A stretch of 20,094 nt of DNA from positions 1,880,465-1,900,558 of the forward strand of contig MU646305.1 in assembly GCA_026770585.1 (NCBI GenBank), read 5' to 3'. Source of the stretch: Baffinella frigidus. Its lineage: Eukaryota > Cryptophyceae > Cryptomonadales > Baffinellaceae. The position numbers were made by a program, and so were the translations under genes. The stretch's first letter is position 1. Every line of letters begins with the position of its first letter. The notes beneath the pieces were generated by a model. That model was given only the letters and a program-made list of their open reading frames with translations. It was not told where the DNA came from and made no database searches. This document shows, in pieces, positions 6,298-11,900 of this stretch.

Positions 6298-6390
6298 CTG
6301 GAATTGCAGGGCGCCGCATTCCGCACACGGGAGGCATTCGCCCTCCGAAGAGCCGAAGCAGCCAGTTCGGTAGTGCCCCGCGTCGCACCC
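6298..6390 (-). CDS. Cys-rich exon C-D-A-G-H-Y-R-T-G-C-F-G, copy 1
   Basis: Acceptor CACCAG above 6390, donor GTACTG below 6298. 93 nt, 31 whole codons: G-C-D-A-G-H-Y-R-T-G-C-F-G, S-S-E-G-E-C-L-P-C-A-E-C and an A-L-Q-F-Q end. Five cysteines, Y aromatic position. Phase 0 in agrees with the exon 6458-6732 upstream across a 67-nt GT-AG intron. Confidence 0.75.
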
Positions 6391-6457
6391 CTGGTGTCGG
6401 GTGCAGAGTTGGGGGTTTGGAGTTTGGAGTGGGTCAATGTGACACTTGCTGATGTAC

Positions 6458-6732
6458 ACAAAAAGATGAAACGGCGCAAAAAGTCGACGATTCAGTAGAG
6501 CGTTTCGAGTTTTCAAGTTTTTTCGAGATTTCGTTTGTACCAGAGGTGTCCATTTAAAACGTTTTACGATCTTGACAACATTTTAAAACTTCAGAAACTT
6601 GAAAACTCAATCTCGAAAACGGACACCAATTACCGCAAACGCTCTACCAGCACCGTCACCTTTCACCGCGGTTTCGTTCTTTTCGAGAGGCCACCAGATG
6701 CAAACACCGCTCCTCACGCAGCAAACAACACC
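6458..6732 (-). CDS. Cys-containing exon of 40 codons split by a 153-bp element
   Basis: Taking out the element 6495-6647 and one CA duplicate leaves exactly 120 nt between a TTAG acceptor and a TGT|GTACAT donor. This is open in one frame: G-V-V-C-C-V-R-S-G-V-C, then W-P-L-E-K-N-E-T-A-V-K-G-D-G-A-E, and T-F-C-A-V-S-S-F-C at the end. Five of its residues are cysteines, but it does not follow the G-C-G-G module closely. Its phase (0/0) fits exons 7028-7081 and 6298-6390. The acceptor AG lies right at the end of the element 6735-6896. Confidence 0.55.
6495..6647. mobile_element. 153-bp element with GTAGAGCGTTT ends inside an exon
   Basis: 11-bp perfect terminal inverted repeats (GTAGAGCGTTT / AAACGCTCTAC). 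CA flanks both ends (6493-6494, 6648-6649), a 2-bp target duplication. Interior is AT-rich and non-coding. In gene sense the element itself begins with GT, but the matching exact 3' boundary would be TG, not AG. Confidence 0.75.
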
Positions 6733-6734
6733 CT

Positions 6735-6896
6735 AATGGGGTAATGGACTAAAAATGGGGTAGTTAGGCCTACGGCATCGCGTAGGACCTCCTACTGTAG
6801 GCCAAAATCCTAGGACGTTTTGGTCACAGGATCCCTACGGCCTACGGTAGGCAATTCCGTAGGACTGACTACCCCAGTTTCAGTCCGTTAGCCTAT
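6735..6896. mobile_element. MITE-like element, family GGACTGAAAATGGGG, copy 1
   Basis: Inverted ends AATGGGGTAATGGACT / CAGTCCGTTAGCCTAT with conserved subterminal GGGGTAGTTAGGCCTACGG and internal CCTACGG palindromes. Second copy at 11589-11740. In gene sense both copies end at an AG that could serve as splice acceptor for the next exon. Target duplication not resolved. Confidence 0.75.
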
Positions 6897-7027
6897 GAAC
6901 CCACCCGAAATAAGCTGTTTCGGGTTGCTGGTGGACACCTCGCACAGAATGTCCGAAACTCGCAGACCCGAAATCAGCTGTTTCGGGTTGCTGGTGGTTC
7001 CAGGTTTAGAAAACCCGAAACACGCAT
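6897..7027. repeat. Two hairpin-forming repeats with GAAATCAGCTGTTTCGGG
   Basis: Two copies of ACCCGAAATnAGCTGTTTCGGGTTGCTGGTGG, each with an inner palindrome CCCGAAA / TTTCGGG, separated by a stretch that reads C-A-R-C-P-P-A on the minus strand. This may hold an exon relic. It lies in the intron below exon 7028-7081. Confidence 0.5.
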
Positions 7028-7081
7028 CTTGCATGTCTCGCACGCGCCCGGCTTGGCCACCCCCCCGCACCCCCCGATGTA
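7028..7081 (-). CDS. Cys-rich exon Y-I-G-G-C-G-G-V-A-K-P-G, copy 3
   Basis: 18 codons: Y-I-G-G-C-G-G-V-A-K-P-G-A-C-E-T-C-K, phase 0 both sides, starting after GGGAG|TAC. The donor position reads AAG|ATGCG instead of AAG|GTGCG, so this copy has lost the canonical GT, or uses the GTGTTT four bases further. Confidence 0.55.
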
Positions 7082-7430
7082 CTCCCATACACCCTACAAC
7101 TCACTCCCCTACACCCTACTACCCTCCTCACTCCCCTACACCATACACCATAAACCCTTACACCCTTACACCCCTACACCTCACTCCCCTACACCATACA
7201 CCATACACCTCACACCCTTGCACCCTTGCACCCTCACACCCTTGCACCCTTGCACCCTTGCACCCTCACACCCTCACACCCTCACACCCTCACACCCTCA
7301 CACCCTTGCACCCTTGCACCCTCACACCCTCACACCCTCACACCCTTGCACCCTTGCACCCTTGCACCCTTACACCATTGCACCCTAAACCGCAAACCAC
7401 ACACCCTGTCCCGCACACCAGCCCAAACAC
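7082..7430 (+). repeat. CACCCT-type array (CACCCTTGCA / CACCCTCA)
   Basis: Tandem CACCCTTG, CACCCTCA and CACCCTTA units on the + strand. Open frames through it (H-P-H-T-L-T-P type) are by-products of the repeat. Intronic on the minus strand, where it is G-rich. Confidence 0.85.
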
Positions 7431-7507
7431 ACGCAGCAAGCGGGTTTGAGATTCAAATTTTAGGGCTGAAGGTTTAGGGTTTAGGGTTTAGGATTGAGAT
7501 AACGCAC

Positions 7508-7561
7508 CTTGCATGTTTTGCACGCGCCCGGCTTGCCCACCCCCCCGCACCCCCCGATGTA
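7508..7561 (-). CDS. Cys-rich exon Y-I-G-G-C-G-G-V-G-K-P-G, copy 2
   Basis: 18 codons: Y-I-G-G-C-G-G-V-G-K-P-G-A-C-K-T-C-K, donor GTGCGT, AG at CGGGGAG|TAC. It equals the second half of exon 7675-7790. Because the longer exon itself reads G-E-Y-I there, the AG at this start may have arisen by truncation of a full copy. Phase 0/0 allows it to be inserted after 7675-7790. Confidence 0.6.
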
Positions 7562-7674
7562 CTCCCCGTCACCCTACACCTCGCTCCCCGTCACCCTACA
7601 CCTCACTCCCCTACACCCTACACCTCACTCGGTACACACGCAGCAAACCTGAACCCGAAACCCGAAACACGGAC

Positions 7675-7790
7675 CTTGCATGCCTCGCACGCGCCCGGCT
7701 TGGCCACCCCCCCGCACCCCCCGATGTACTCCCCAGCCGCGCACGCTTGACACGCCGTGCATTTCCCGGGGTCCACTCCGCCGCACCCCT
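7675..7790 (-). CDS. Complete Cys-rich exon G-C-G-G-V-D-P-G-K-C-T-A-C
   Basis: Acceptor GTTACAG above 7790, donor GTCCGT below 7675. Two bases complete a Glu codon (G|AG), then 38 codons: G-C-G-G-V-D-P-G-K-C-T-A-C-Q-A-C, A-A-G-E-Y-I-G-G-C-G-G-V-A-K-P-G, A-C-E-A-C-K. This is the best full-length example of the repeat, with two G-C-G-G motifs and eight cysteines. Phase 1 in fits exon 7886-7966. Confidence 0.8.
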
Positions 7791-7802
7791 CTGTAACGTT
7801 CG

Positions 7803-7885
7803 TATATTTCAATATGTTGATATACGTCAACAACGTATATTTCAATGTTTTGATATACGTACAACGACGTATATTTCAATATAAC
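7803..7885. repeat. 33-bp AT-rich repeats, block 1
   Basis: Units of GTATATTTCAATATTTTGAT plus ATACGTCAACAAC. They make up the intron between exons 7886-7966 and 7675-7790. Further blocks at about 7995-8082 and 8343-8392. Confidence 0.85.
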
Positions 7886-7966
7886 CCCCGCACCCCCCGA
7901 TGTACTTCCCGGCGGCGCACACCTGGCACGCCGTGCACTTCCCGGGATGCACTCCGCCGCACCCCT
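7886..7966 (-). CDS. Cys-rich exon G-C-G-G-V-H-P-G-K-C-T-A-C
   Basis: Acceptor CTTTACAG above 7966, donor GTTATA below 7886. 81 nt: AG, 26 codons (G-C-G-G-V-H-P-G-K-C-T-A-C-Q-V-C, A-A-G-K-Y-I-G-G-C-G) and a final G. It is phase 1 at both ends, so it can be repeated or skipped without a frameshift. Its last base plus AG of the next exon gives Glu. Confidence 0.8.
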
Positions 7967-7994
7967 CTGTAAAGTAAAAGATGGTGCATGCTTC

Positions 7995-8082
7995 AATACT
8001 TTGATATACGTCAACAACGTATATTTCAGTATTTTGATACACGTCAACAACATATATTTCAATATTTTGATATACGTCAAAA
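7995..8082. repeat. 33-bp AT-rich repeats, block 2
   Basis: About three units with the same consensus as 7803-7885, directly joined to the truncated exon at 8083. Confidence 0.85.
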
Positions 8083-8118
8083 ACGTGCACTTGTGCGGGT
8101 CCGCCCCGCCATACCCCT
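8083..8118 (-). CDS. Truncated exon G-Y-G-G-A-D-P-H-K-C-T
   Basis: Acceptor GCTCAG above 8118. The frame matches the start of 7886-7966, with Tyr replacing the first Cys. It stops at K-C-T, where AT-rich repeat sequence (TTTTTGACGTATATC) begins. No GT donor at the junction. Confidence 0.45.
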
Positions 8119-8342
8119 CTGAGCGAAACGGCGGATGTTGTCCAATACGGGTTATGCGTCAGGAGTTGTTCGGTGTATCGTTAAGACGTTATTCGGCGGC
8201 GCGTGAAGAAGAAAGGGAAGAAGAAGAAGAAGAACATGAAGAGATGTTTTTCAGTATGGTGCATGCGTCAGAAGGAAAGAGAGTTGCTTTATTGTACTGA
8301 AGGAGAAGAGGAGTACTCAAGGAGCAGAAGAGAGGAATGTGA

Positions 8343-8392
8343 ACGTATATTTCAATATTCGTATATTTCAATATTTTGATATACGTCGAAAA
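8343..8392. repeat. 33-bp AT-rich repeats, block 3
   Basis: Two units joined to the truncated exon at 8393. A purine-rich stretch at 8205-8340 (GAAGAAGAAG; on the minus strand a polypyrimidine tract ending CTCCTTCAG) lies beyond and looks like the 3' end of an intron. Confidence 0.8.
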
Positions 8393-8426
8393 GTGCACTT
8401 GCCGGGATCCGTCCCGCCATACCCCT
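8393..8426 (-). CDS. Truncated exon G-Y-G-G-T-D-P-G-K-C-T
   Basis: Acceptor TTTTCCAG above 8426. Same truncation point as 8083-8118 (after K-C-T) and the same AT-rich repeat beyond it. Two bases at its start complete a Glu codon after exons ending in G. Above it, the minus strand has TTTTTCTTCAG|TAC near 8480, a good acceptor with an open stretch Y-P-R-A-I-F-Y that has no clear role. Confidence 0.45.
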
Positions 8427-8502
8427 CTGGAAAAGAGAGCGAGTTTCCTTTTGAGCTCTGTAAAAGATGGCTCGAGGGTACTGAAGAAAAAGAGGGTCAC
8501 AG

Positions 8503-8650
8503 CCACCAACCCTCACGGCTTGGGCAAATCAACATTTTCGATTTCCCGGTTTCAAGGGAATTGGAGCCGTTGAAGTCGGATTCCGACTTCAACACCCTTG
8601 AAATCCCGAATCAAAAATCGTCGATTTGCCCAAGCCGTGAGGGTTGGTGG
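8503..8650. mobile_element. 148-bp element, family CCACCAACCCTCACGG, copy 1
   Basis: 28-bp perfect terminal inverted repeats starting CCACCAACCCTCACGGCTTG. An inner palindrome GTTGAAGTCGGATTCCGACTTCAAC-like core makes the whole unit a fold-back. AG flanks both sides (8501-8502, 8651-8652). The related stretch at 8875-8880 (GGTCCCAGGGCT) shows the unfilled site. Confidence 0.85.
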
Positions 8651-8658
8651 AGGGCTCT

Positions 8659-8783
8659 CCACGCCAGATTCTTGAAAGGGGTCGCCAAAAGTCAATTCCT
8701 CCTCAAGGCAAGGTTTTCAAAAGTTCACACCCGTATCCTCGTACGGTTTTAAAAAAAATACCCCCACATGCAATCTGGCGTGG
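8659..8783. mobile_element. 125-bp element with CCACGCCAGATT ends
   Basis: 12-bp perfect terminal inverted repeats, CT flanks on both sides (8657-8658, 8784-8785). In gene sense it sits right after the GTAG of the donor of exon 8788-8854, six bases from the next element (8503-8650). The CCACGCCAG terminus recurs at 18504-18811. Confidence 0.8.
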
Positions 8784-8787
8784 CTAC

Positions 8788-8854
8788 CGCGGAAGGAGCC
8801 TTCGGGACACGTGTCAGAACACTCCACGCGTCGGCACACTCTCGAGCGAGAGTA
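8788..8854 (-). CDS. Cys-rich exon C-R-R-V-E-C-S-D-T-C-P-E-G-S-F-R
   Basis: Strong acceptor CTTCTTCTTCAG above 8854, donor GTAGCC below 8788. 22 codons plus one base: Y-S-R-S-R-V-C-R-R-V-E-C-S-D-T-C-P-E-G-S, then F-R. Its final G plus AG of exon 8393-8426 or 7886-7966 gives Glu. First of three related copies (others 9019-9061, 9260-9311), all phase 0 in and 1 out. Confidence 0.7.
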
Positions 8855-8889
8855 CTGAAGAAGAAGAGGGTCCCAGGGCTTAGGTGGAG

Positions 8890-8990
8890 TTAGAATCCAT
8901 CCGGAAAATGCTCGCATGAGCGGCCGACACGGGGTACAGTAGTGGCCCTATGCGTAGCATGTGCGGCACTGACGCTGCCTGTTTGGCAAT
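8890..8990 (-). pseudogene. Possible decayed Cys-rich exon with in-frame TAG
   Basis: On the minus strand one frame reads C-R-T-C-Y-A, a TAG stop, then G-H-Y-C-T-P-C-R-P-L, preceded by an AACAG acceptor-like site. The C-x2-C and G-H-Y-C-x2-C spacing resembles the family. The stop means it is either a relic or not an exon. Confidence 0.3.
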
Positions 8991-9018
8991 AAATTATCAA
9001 TCTCTCACAGGGCTGTAC

Positions 9019-9061
9019 CGCGGAAGGATCCTCCGGGACACGTGTTGGAACACTCACATGG
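9019..9061 (-). CDS. Cys-rich exon C-E-C-S-N-T-C-P-G-G-S-F-R
   Basis: Acceptor GGAAAG above 9061 (weak, no pyrimidine tract), donor GTACAG below 9019. Frame P-C-E-C-S-N-T-C-P-G-G-S-F-R. The sequence just past the donor (GTACAGCCCTGTGA) matches that reconstructed for the 8788-8854 intron once its two elements are removed. Confidence 0.6.
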
Positions 9062-9071
9062 CTTTCCACAC

Positions 9072-9249
9072 GAGAATGCGAGAGGGGCCTATTTAAAACC
9101 GTTTGTTTTTACAAGTGGGTATTTGTGTAGTAACTTTCGTGAGACGTTGGTCGCGCTGGTACAAAATAAACCAGACGCGAGGTTGGAATGCCCTATCCTG
9201 GTACAAATGTTTACAACCCTACATGTAAAAAAGATCCTCCAGCATTCTC
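9072..9249. mobile_element. Candidate 178-bp inverted-repeat element
   Basis: Ends GAGAATGCGAGAGG / CCTCCAGCATTCTC pair over 14 bp with two mismatches. It fills the whole intron between exon copies 9260-9311 and 9019-9061. No clear 2-bp duplication. Confidence 0.45.
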
Positions 9250-9259
9250 AAGTGGTTAC

Positions 9260-9311
9260 CGCGGAAGGAGCCTTCGGGACACGTGTCTGAACACTCCACG
9301 CACGAGCCGGC
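9260..9311 (-). CDS. Cys-rich exon C-V-E-C-S-D-T-C-P-E-G-S-F-R
   Basis: Acceptor ATGACAG above 9311, donor GTAACC below 9260. 17 codons plus one base: A-G-S-C-V-E-C-S-D-T-C-P-E-G-S-F-R. Closest match is 8788-8854. Because all three copies are phase 0 in, 1 out, they cannot be joined in series in one frame unless an exon of the opposite kind lies between. Confidence 0.7.
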
Positions 9312-9321
9312 CTGTCATTGT

Positions 9322-9852
9322 CGTTTACGGTTTAGGGTTTTGGATTTAGGGTTCAGGGTTTAGGGTTCAGGGTTTAGGGTTTAGGGTTTGGGGTTTGGTT
9401 TAGGGTTTAGGGTTTAGGGTTTAGGGTTTAGGGTTTAGGGTTTAGGGTTTAGGGTTTAGAGTTCAGGGTTTAGGGTTTAGGGTTTGTTTGTTTTTGTTGG
9501 GTGTTTGGTGTTGAGGGTTTACGGTTCACGGTTTAGGCAATGCGGTTTCGCGTGTGTTCGGTGTTTAGGGTTCAGGGGTTCGAAACTTATGTTTAGGTCT
9601 TAGGGTTTAGTGGTCTAGTGTGTAGGGCTGAGGGTTCACGGGACTGGTGGTTAGGGCTTAGGGTTTGGGGTTCAGGGTTTAGGGTTTAGGGTTGAGAGTT
9701 GAGGGGGCTAGGTTTCAGTGTCCGGCGCCACAGCCCCAGTTTAGGGTGTAGAGTTCAGGGTTTAGGGTTTAGGGTGTAGGGTTGAGGGTGTAGGGTGTAG
9801 GGTGTAGGGTGTAGGGCGTGGGGTGTAGGGCGCAGGGTTTAGGGTGTAGGGC

Positions 9853-9885
<33 letters not shown>

Positions 9886-10142
9886 GGTGTAGGGTGTAGG
9901 GTGTAGGGTGTAGGGTGTATAGTGTAGGGTGTAGGGTGTGGGGTGTAGGGTTTAGGGTTTAGGGTGTAGGGGTTAGGGTTTAGGGTTTAGGGTTCAGGGT
10001 TTAGGGTTTAGGGTTCAGGGTTTAGGGTTTAGGGTTTAGGGTTCAGGGTTTAGGGNNNNNNNNNNAGGGTTTAGGGTTTAGGGTTCAGGGTTTAGGGTTT
10101 AGGGTTTAGGGTTCAGGGTTCAGGGTTCAGGGTTTAGGGTTG
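9322..10142 (+). repeat. Long TTTAGGG-type array with TGTAGGG and TTCAGGG blocks
   Basis: About 800 bp, the longest array and the one closest to the pure telomere unit: roughly nine perfect TTTAGGG in a row near 9400-9460. TGTAGGG and TTGAGGG dominate at 9770-9950, TTTAGGG/TTCAGGG after 9950. Only short non-repeat islands occur (for example around 9716-9740, CCGGCGCCACAGCCCCAG, possibly an exon relic). Confidence 0.9.
10056..10065. other. Assembly gap of 10 N
   Basis: Ten undetermined bases within the TTTAGGG/TTCAGGG array. The true length of the array here is unknown. Confidence 0.99.
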
Positions 10143-10364
10143 AGGACGAGCGTCAGGTTACGAGGAAAAGTCACCGGTACACAGTTAACTGAACCACACA
10201 CATCTGTTTCGTACCCATGCGGTGATCTGAACCCGGCGTACACCGGGAATCGAGGGAAAGAGGATATTGCTTCGGAGGCCGCGGAGGTTGCTCAAAACCC
10301 CAAACTCCGGGAAATGTATGATTAGTCAACCGCGGCACGTTGGGGCTCGCAACCTGTCCGGTAC
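10143..10364. other. Unique intron sequence, nothing recognised
   Basis: No repeat, inverted repeat or exon with paired splice sites found. On the minus strand the frame of exon 10365-10464 stays open past its donor for some distance, so a longer exon is possible, but the cysteine pattern stops at the donor. Confidence 0.4.
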
Positions 10365-10464
10365 CGCAGCCCGTTCGGTACTCCCCCGCAGGACACGTCG
10401 CCGCGAGAACCGCGCACGAAGCGACGGTCGCGTCCAGATCCGTACCGCACGCCGACGCCTCGTA
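10365..10464 (-). CDS. Cys-rich exon with C-P-A-G-E-Y-R-T-G-C
   Basis: Acceptor GGCACAG above 10464, donor GTACCG below 10365. 33 codons plus one base: Y-E-A-S-A-C-G-T-D-L, A-S-C-A-V-L-A-A-T-C-P-A-G-E-Y-R-T-G-C. The C-P-A-G-E-Y-R-T-G-C end is the canonical module. Phase 0 in matches 10878-10935 (or the fragment at 10617). An alternative acceptor (ACTGAAG) 23 nt upstream would extend it in the same frame. Confidence 0.75.
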
Positions 10465-10516
10465 CTGTGCCCCGCGGACGCGACCTTCAGTCGCAGACGT
10501 GAACCCGAAGCCCGCA

Positions 10517-10760
10517 ACCGGACTTTTCTAAAGTTTACGCGGACTGTTCTAAAGTTGATGTGCTGGGCGCGTGGTACAAATCCGTCAACTTTGCAGTGAA
10601 AGAGAGCTGAGGATACCTGATCCGCGAGACACCCCCCCTCCGCCCCGACGCGGGCTATTCTAAAGTTGACGCGGGCTATTCTAAAGTTGACGCGGGCTAT
10701 TCTAAAGTTGATGCGGGCTATTCTAAAGCTGACATCCTGGGCGCGTGGTACAAATTCGTC
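10517..10760 (-). repeat. 21-bp repeats encoding N-F-R-I-A-R-V, with exon-like tail G-A-E-G-G-C-L-A-D-Q
   Basis: GACGCGGGCTATTCTAAAGTT is repeated about four times at 10655-10735, once degenerately at 10530. On the minus strand the 21-bp unit keeps frame as N-F-R-I-A-R-V and runs into G-A-E-G-G-C-L-A-D-Q followed by a GTATCC donor (below 10617). That tail parallels G-A-E-G-E-C-V-A-C of exon 10878-10935. The arms AAAGTTGA...TCAACTTT around GGGCGCGTGGTACAAAT form two hairpins (near 10550 and 10735). Confidence 0.6.
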
Positions 10761-10794
10761 AACTTTTGGGTGAACCCGATCTGCGCGGGACCCG

Positions 10795-10796
10795 CC

Positions 10797-10834
<38 letters not shown>

Positions 10835-10862
10835 GCTCTCTCTCTCTCTCTCTCTCTCTCTT
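10795..10862 (+). repeat. CT microsatellite
   Basis: (CT)n with one CCCG interruption, placed between exon 10878-10935 and a partial copy of its end near 10777-10794 (donor GT changed to AT). Confidence 0.9.
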
Positions 10863-10877
10863 TGGAGTGAAACAGAC

Positions 10878-10935
10878 CTGCGCAGGGCCCGCCAGAGTAC
10901 ATGCGACACATTCTCCCTCCGCCCCGAACCCGCAC
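10878..10935 (-). CDS. Cys-rich exon C-G-F-G-A-E-G-E-C-V-A-C
   Basis: Acceptor TAAAACAG above 10935, donor GTCTGT below 10878. One base completes Gly with the GG end of exon 11168-11226, then 19 codons: C-G-F-G-A-E-G-E-C-V-A-C-T-L-A-G-P-A-Q. It forms the G-x-G-E-C-x2-C part of a module. Phases agree on both sides. Confidence 0.8.
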
Positions 10936-11167
10936 CTGTTTTAGGGTTTAGGGTTTGAGGGTTAGGGTTGAGGGTTGAGGGTTGAGGGTTTGAGGTTTGG
11001 GGTTTAGGGTTTAGGGTTTGGGGTTTAGGGGCTTAGGGGTCTAGGGTTTTGGGTGTGGGGTTTAGAGTTTAGGGTTAGGGTTTAGGGTTTGGGGTAAAAG
11101 ACCCTGTTTCAGGGTTCTAAACCCCTGTTTCAGGGTTCAGAGCTTAGGGTTAGGGTTGAGGGCTTAC
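10936..11167 (+). repeat. Mixed TTTAGGG / TTGAGGG / TTTGGGG array
   Basis: Intron between 11168-11226 and 10878-10935; contains one 30-bp duplication, CCCTGTTTCAGGGTTC. Confidence 0.8.
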
Positions 11168-11226
11168 CCACGGCGCCACTTGCCCGCGGCGCACCGCAGC
11201 TCTGCGCATTTCGCAACCTCGCGGTC
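11168..11226 (-). CDS. Cys-rich exon K-C-A-E-L-R-C-A-A-G-K-W-R-R
   Basis: Acceptor AACCGCAG above 11226, donor GTAAGC below 11168 (near consensus). 19 codons plus two bases: D-R-E-V-A-K-C-A-E-L-R-C-A-A-G-K-W-R-R. Trp occupies the aromatic position. Phase 0 in and 2 out join 11465-11532 and 10878-10935, giving C-A-A-G-K-W-R-R-G-C-G-F-G, a complete module across the junction. Confidence 0.8.
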
Positions 11227-11464
11227 CTGCGGTTAAGGATTTAGGGTTTAGGGTTTGGTGTTCGGGGTTTAGGCTTCAGGGTTCGGTGGTTTAAGGGTTC
11301 AGGGTTCGGTGAGTTAAACTCTTACGGGTTCAGGGTTCGGCGGTTTGAACTCTGCAGGGTTGAAGGGTTCAGGATTCGGTGGTCTTTAAGGGTTCAGGAT
11401 TCGCTGATCTTTAAGGGTTCAGGGTTCGCTGATCTTTAAGGGTTCAGGGTTCGGTGATTCAAAC
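11227..11464 (+). repeat. TTCAGGG-based 25-30 bp repeats
   Basis: Units such as TCTTTAAGGGTTCAGGATTCG followed by CTGA, repeated about six times from 11280 to 11460, a higher-order form of the TTCAGGG heptamer. Intron. Confidence 0.8.
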
Positions 11465-11532
11465 CTCGGAGAGCGTCAGCGCCGATGTCTGGTAGTCGTC
11501 CGCACCCGGCTTGCTCGCTGCCACGCACTCGC
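11465..11532 (-). CDS. Exon G-E-C-V-A-A-S-K-P-G-A-D-D-Y-Q
   Basis: Acceptor AACGTAG above 11532, donor GTTTGA below 11465. Two bases complete Gly, then 22 codons: E-C-V-A-A-S-K-P-G-A-D-D-Y-Q-T-S-A-L-T-L and S-E. The second Cys of C-x2-C is Ala here. The same frame stays open up to 11585 (R-G-R-D-W-C-E-S-E) and to an ATCAG acceptor at the edge of the element 11589-11740, so a longer exon is an alternative. Confidence 0.65.
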
Positions 11533-11588
11533 CTACGTTTGGTGTTCGGGCTTCAGATTCGCACCAGTCGCGCCCTCGCAACAACCTG

Positions 11589-11740
11589 ATAGGGTAACGG
11601 ACTGAAAATGGGGTAGTTATGCCTACGGTATTACCTACGGTAGGTCGTAGGGGTTTTCGTAGGAGCCCCCCTAGGCCCCTACGGCCTACCGTGGTCAATA
11701 CCGTAGGCCTAACTACCCCATTTTCAGTCCATTATGCTAT
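11589..11740. mobile_element. MITE-like element, family GGACTGAAAATGGGG, copy 2
   Basis: 152 bp; arms of about 44 bp (ATAGGGTAACGGACTG / CAGTCCATTATGCTAT plus GGGGTAGTTATGCCTACGG) pair with few mismatches. Interior is CCTACGG palindromes. In gene sense its end is followed by CAG, a potential acceptor. Target duplication unresolved. Confidence 0.8.
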
Positions 11741-11900
11741 GAAACCGCGTCGGAAATGGACGAGGCAGGTGCGGGCTTCGGTTTTCGGTTTTCGGTTTTC
11801 GGGGTTTCGGGCTTCGGGCTTTGGGTTCAGAGTTCAGGGTCTAGGGATAGCTTGGGGTTTGAATCCATAAGTTGTTGAGTGTTTAGGGTTTAGGGTTTAC
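11741..11900 (+). repeat. TTTTCGG / TTCGGGC / TTTAGGG array
   Basis: Short mixed array between exon copies; intronic. Confidence 0.65.

Noticed and set aside
6895-7477. Open frames on the + strand rich in H-P-H-T-L-A-P-L
   Set aside because: They come entirely from CACCCTTGCA / CACCCTCA tandem repeats and cross Cys exons on the other strand.
8205-8340. GAAGAAGAAG-rich + strand sequence as a coding Glu/Lys tract
   Set aside because: On the minus strand it is a polypyrimidine tract ending in CTTCAG, as in the introns upstream of 8480 and 8854, so it is better explained as intron 3' sequence.
7803-8392. CRISPR-like array
   Set aside because: Units are directly adjacent or joined by identical linkers, with no variable spacers, and exons lie between blocks.
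11459-11698. Gene continuing from exon 11465-11532 through the adjacent element
   Set aside because: The extra part of the open frame is the inverted-repeat element 11589-11740, whose sequence recurs at 6735-6896 without a conserved frame.
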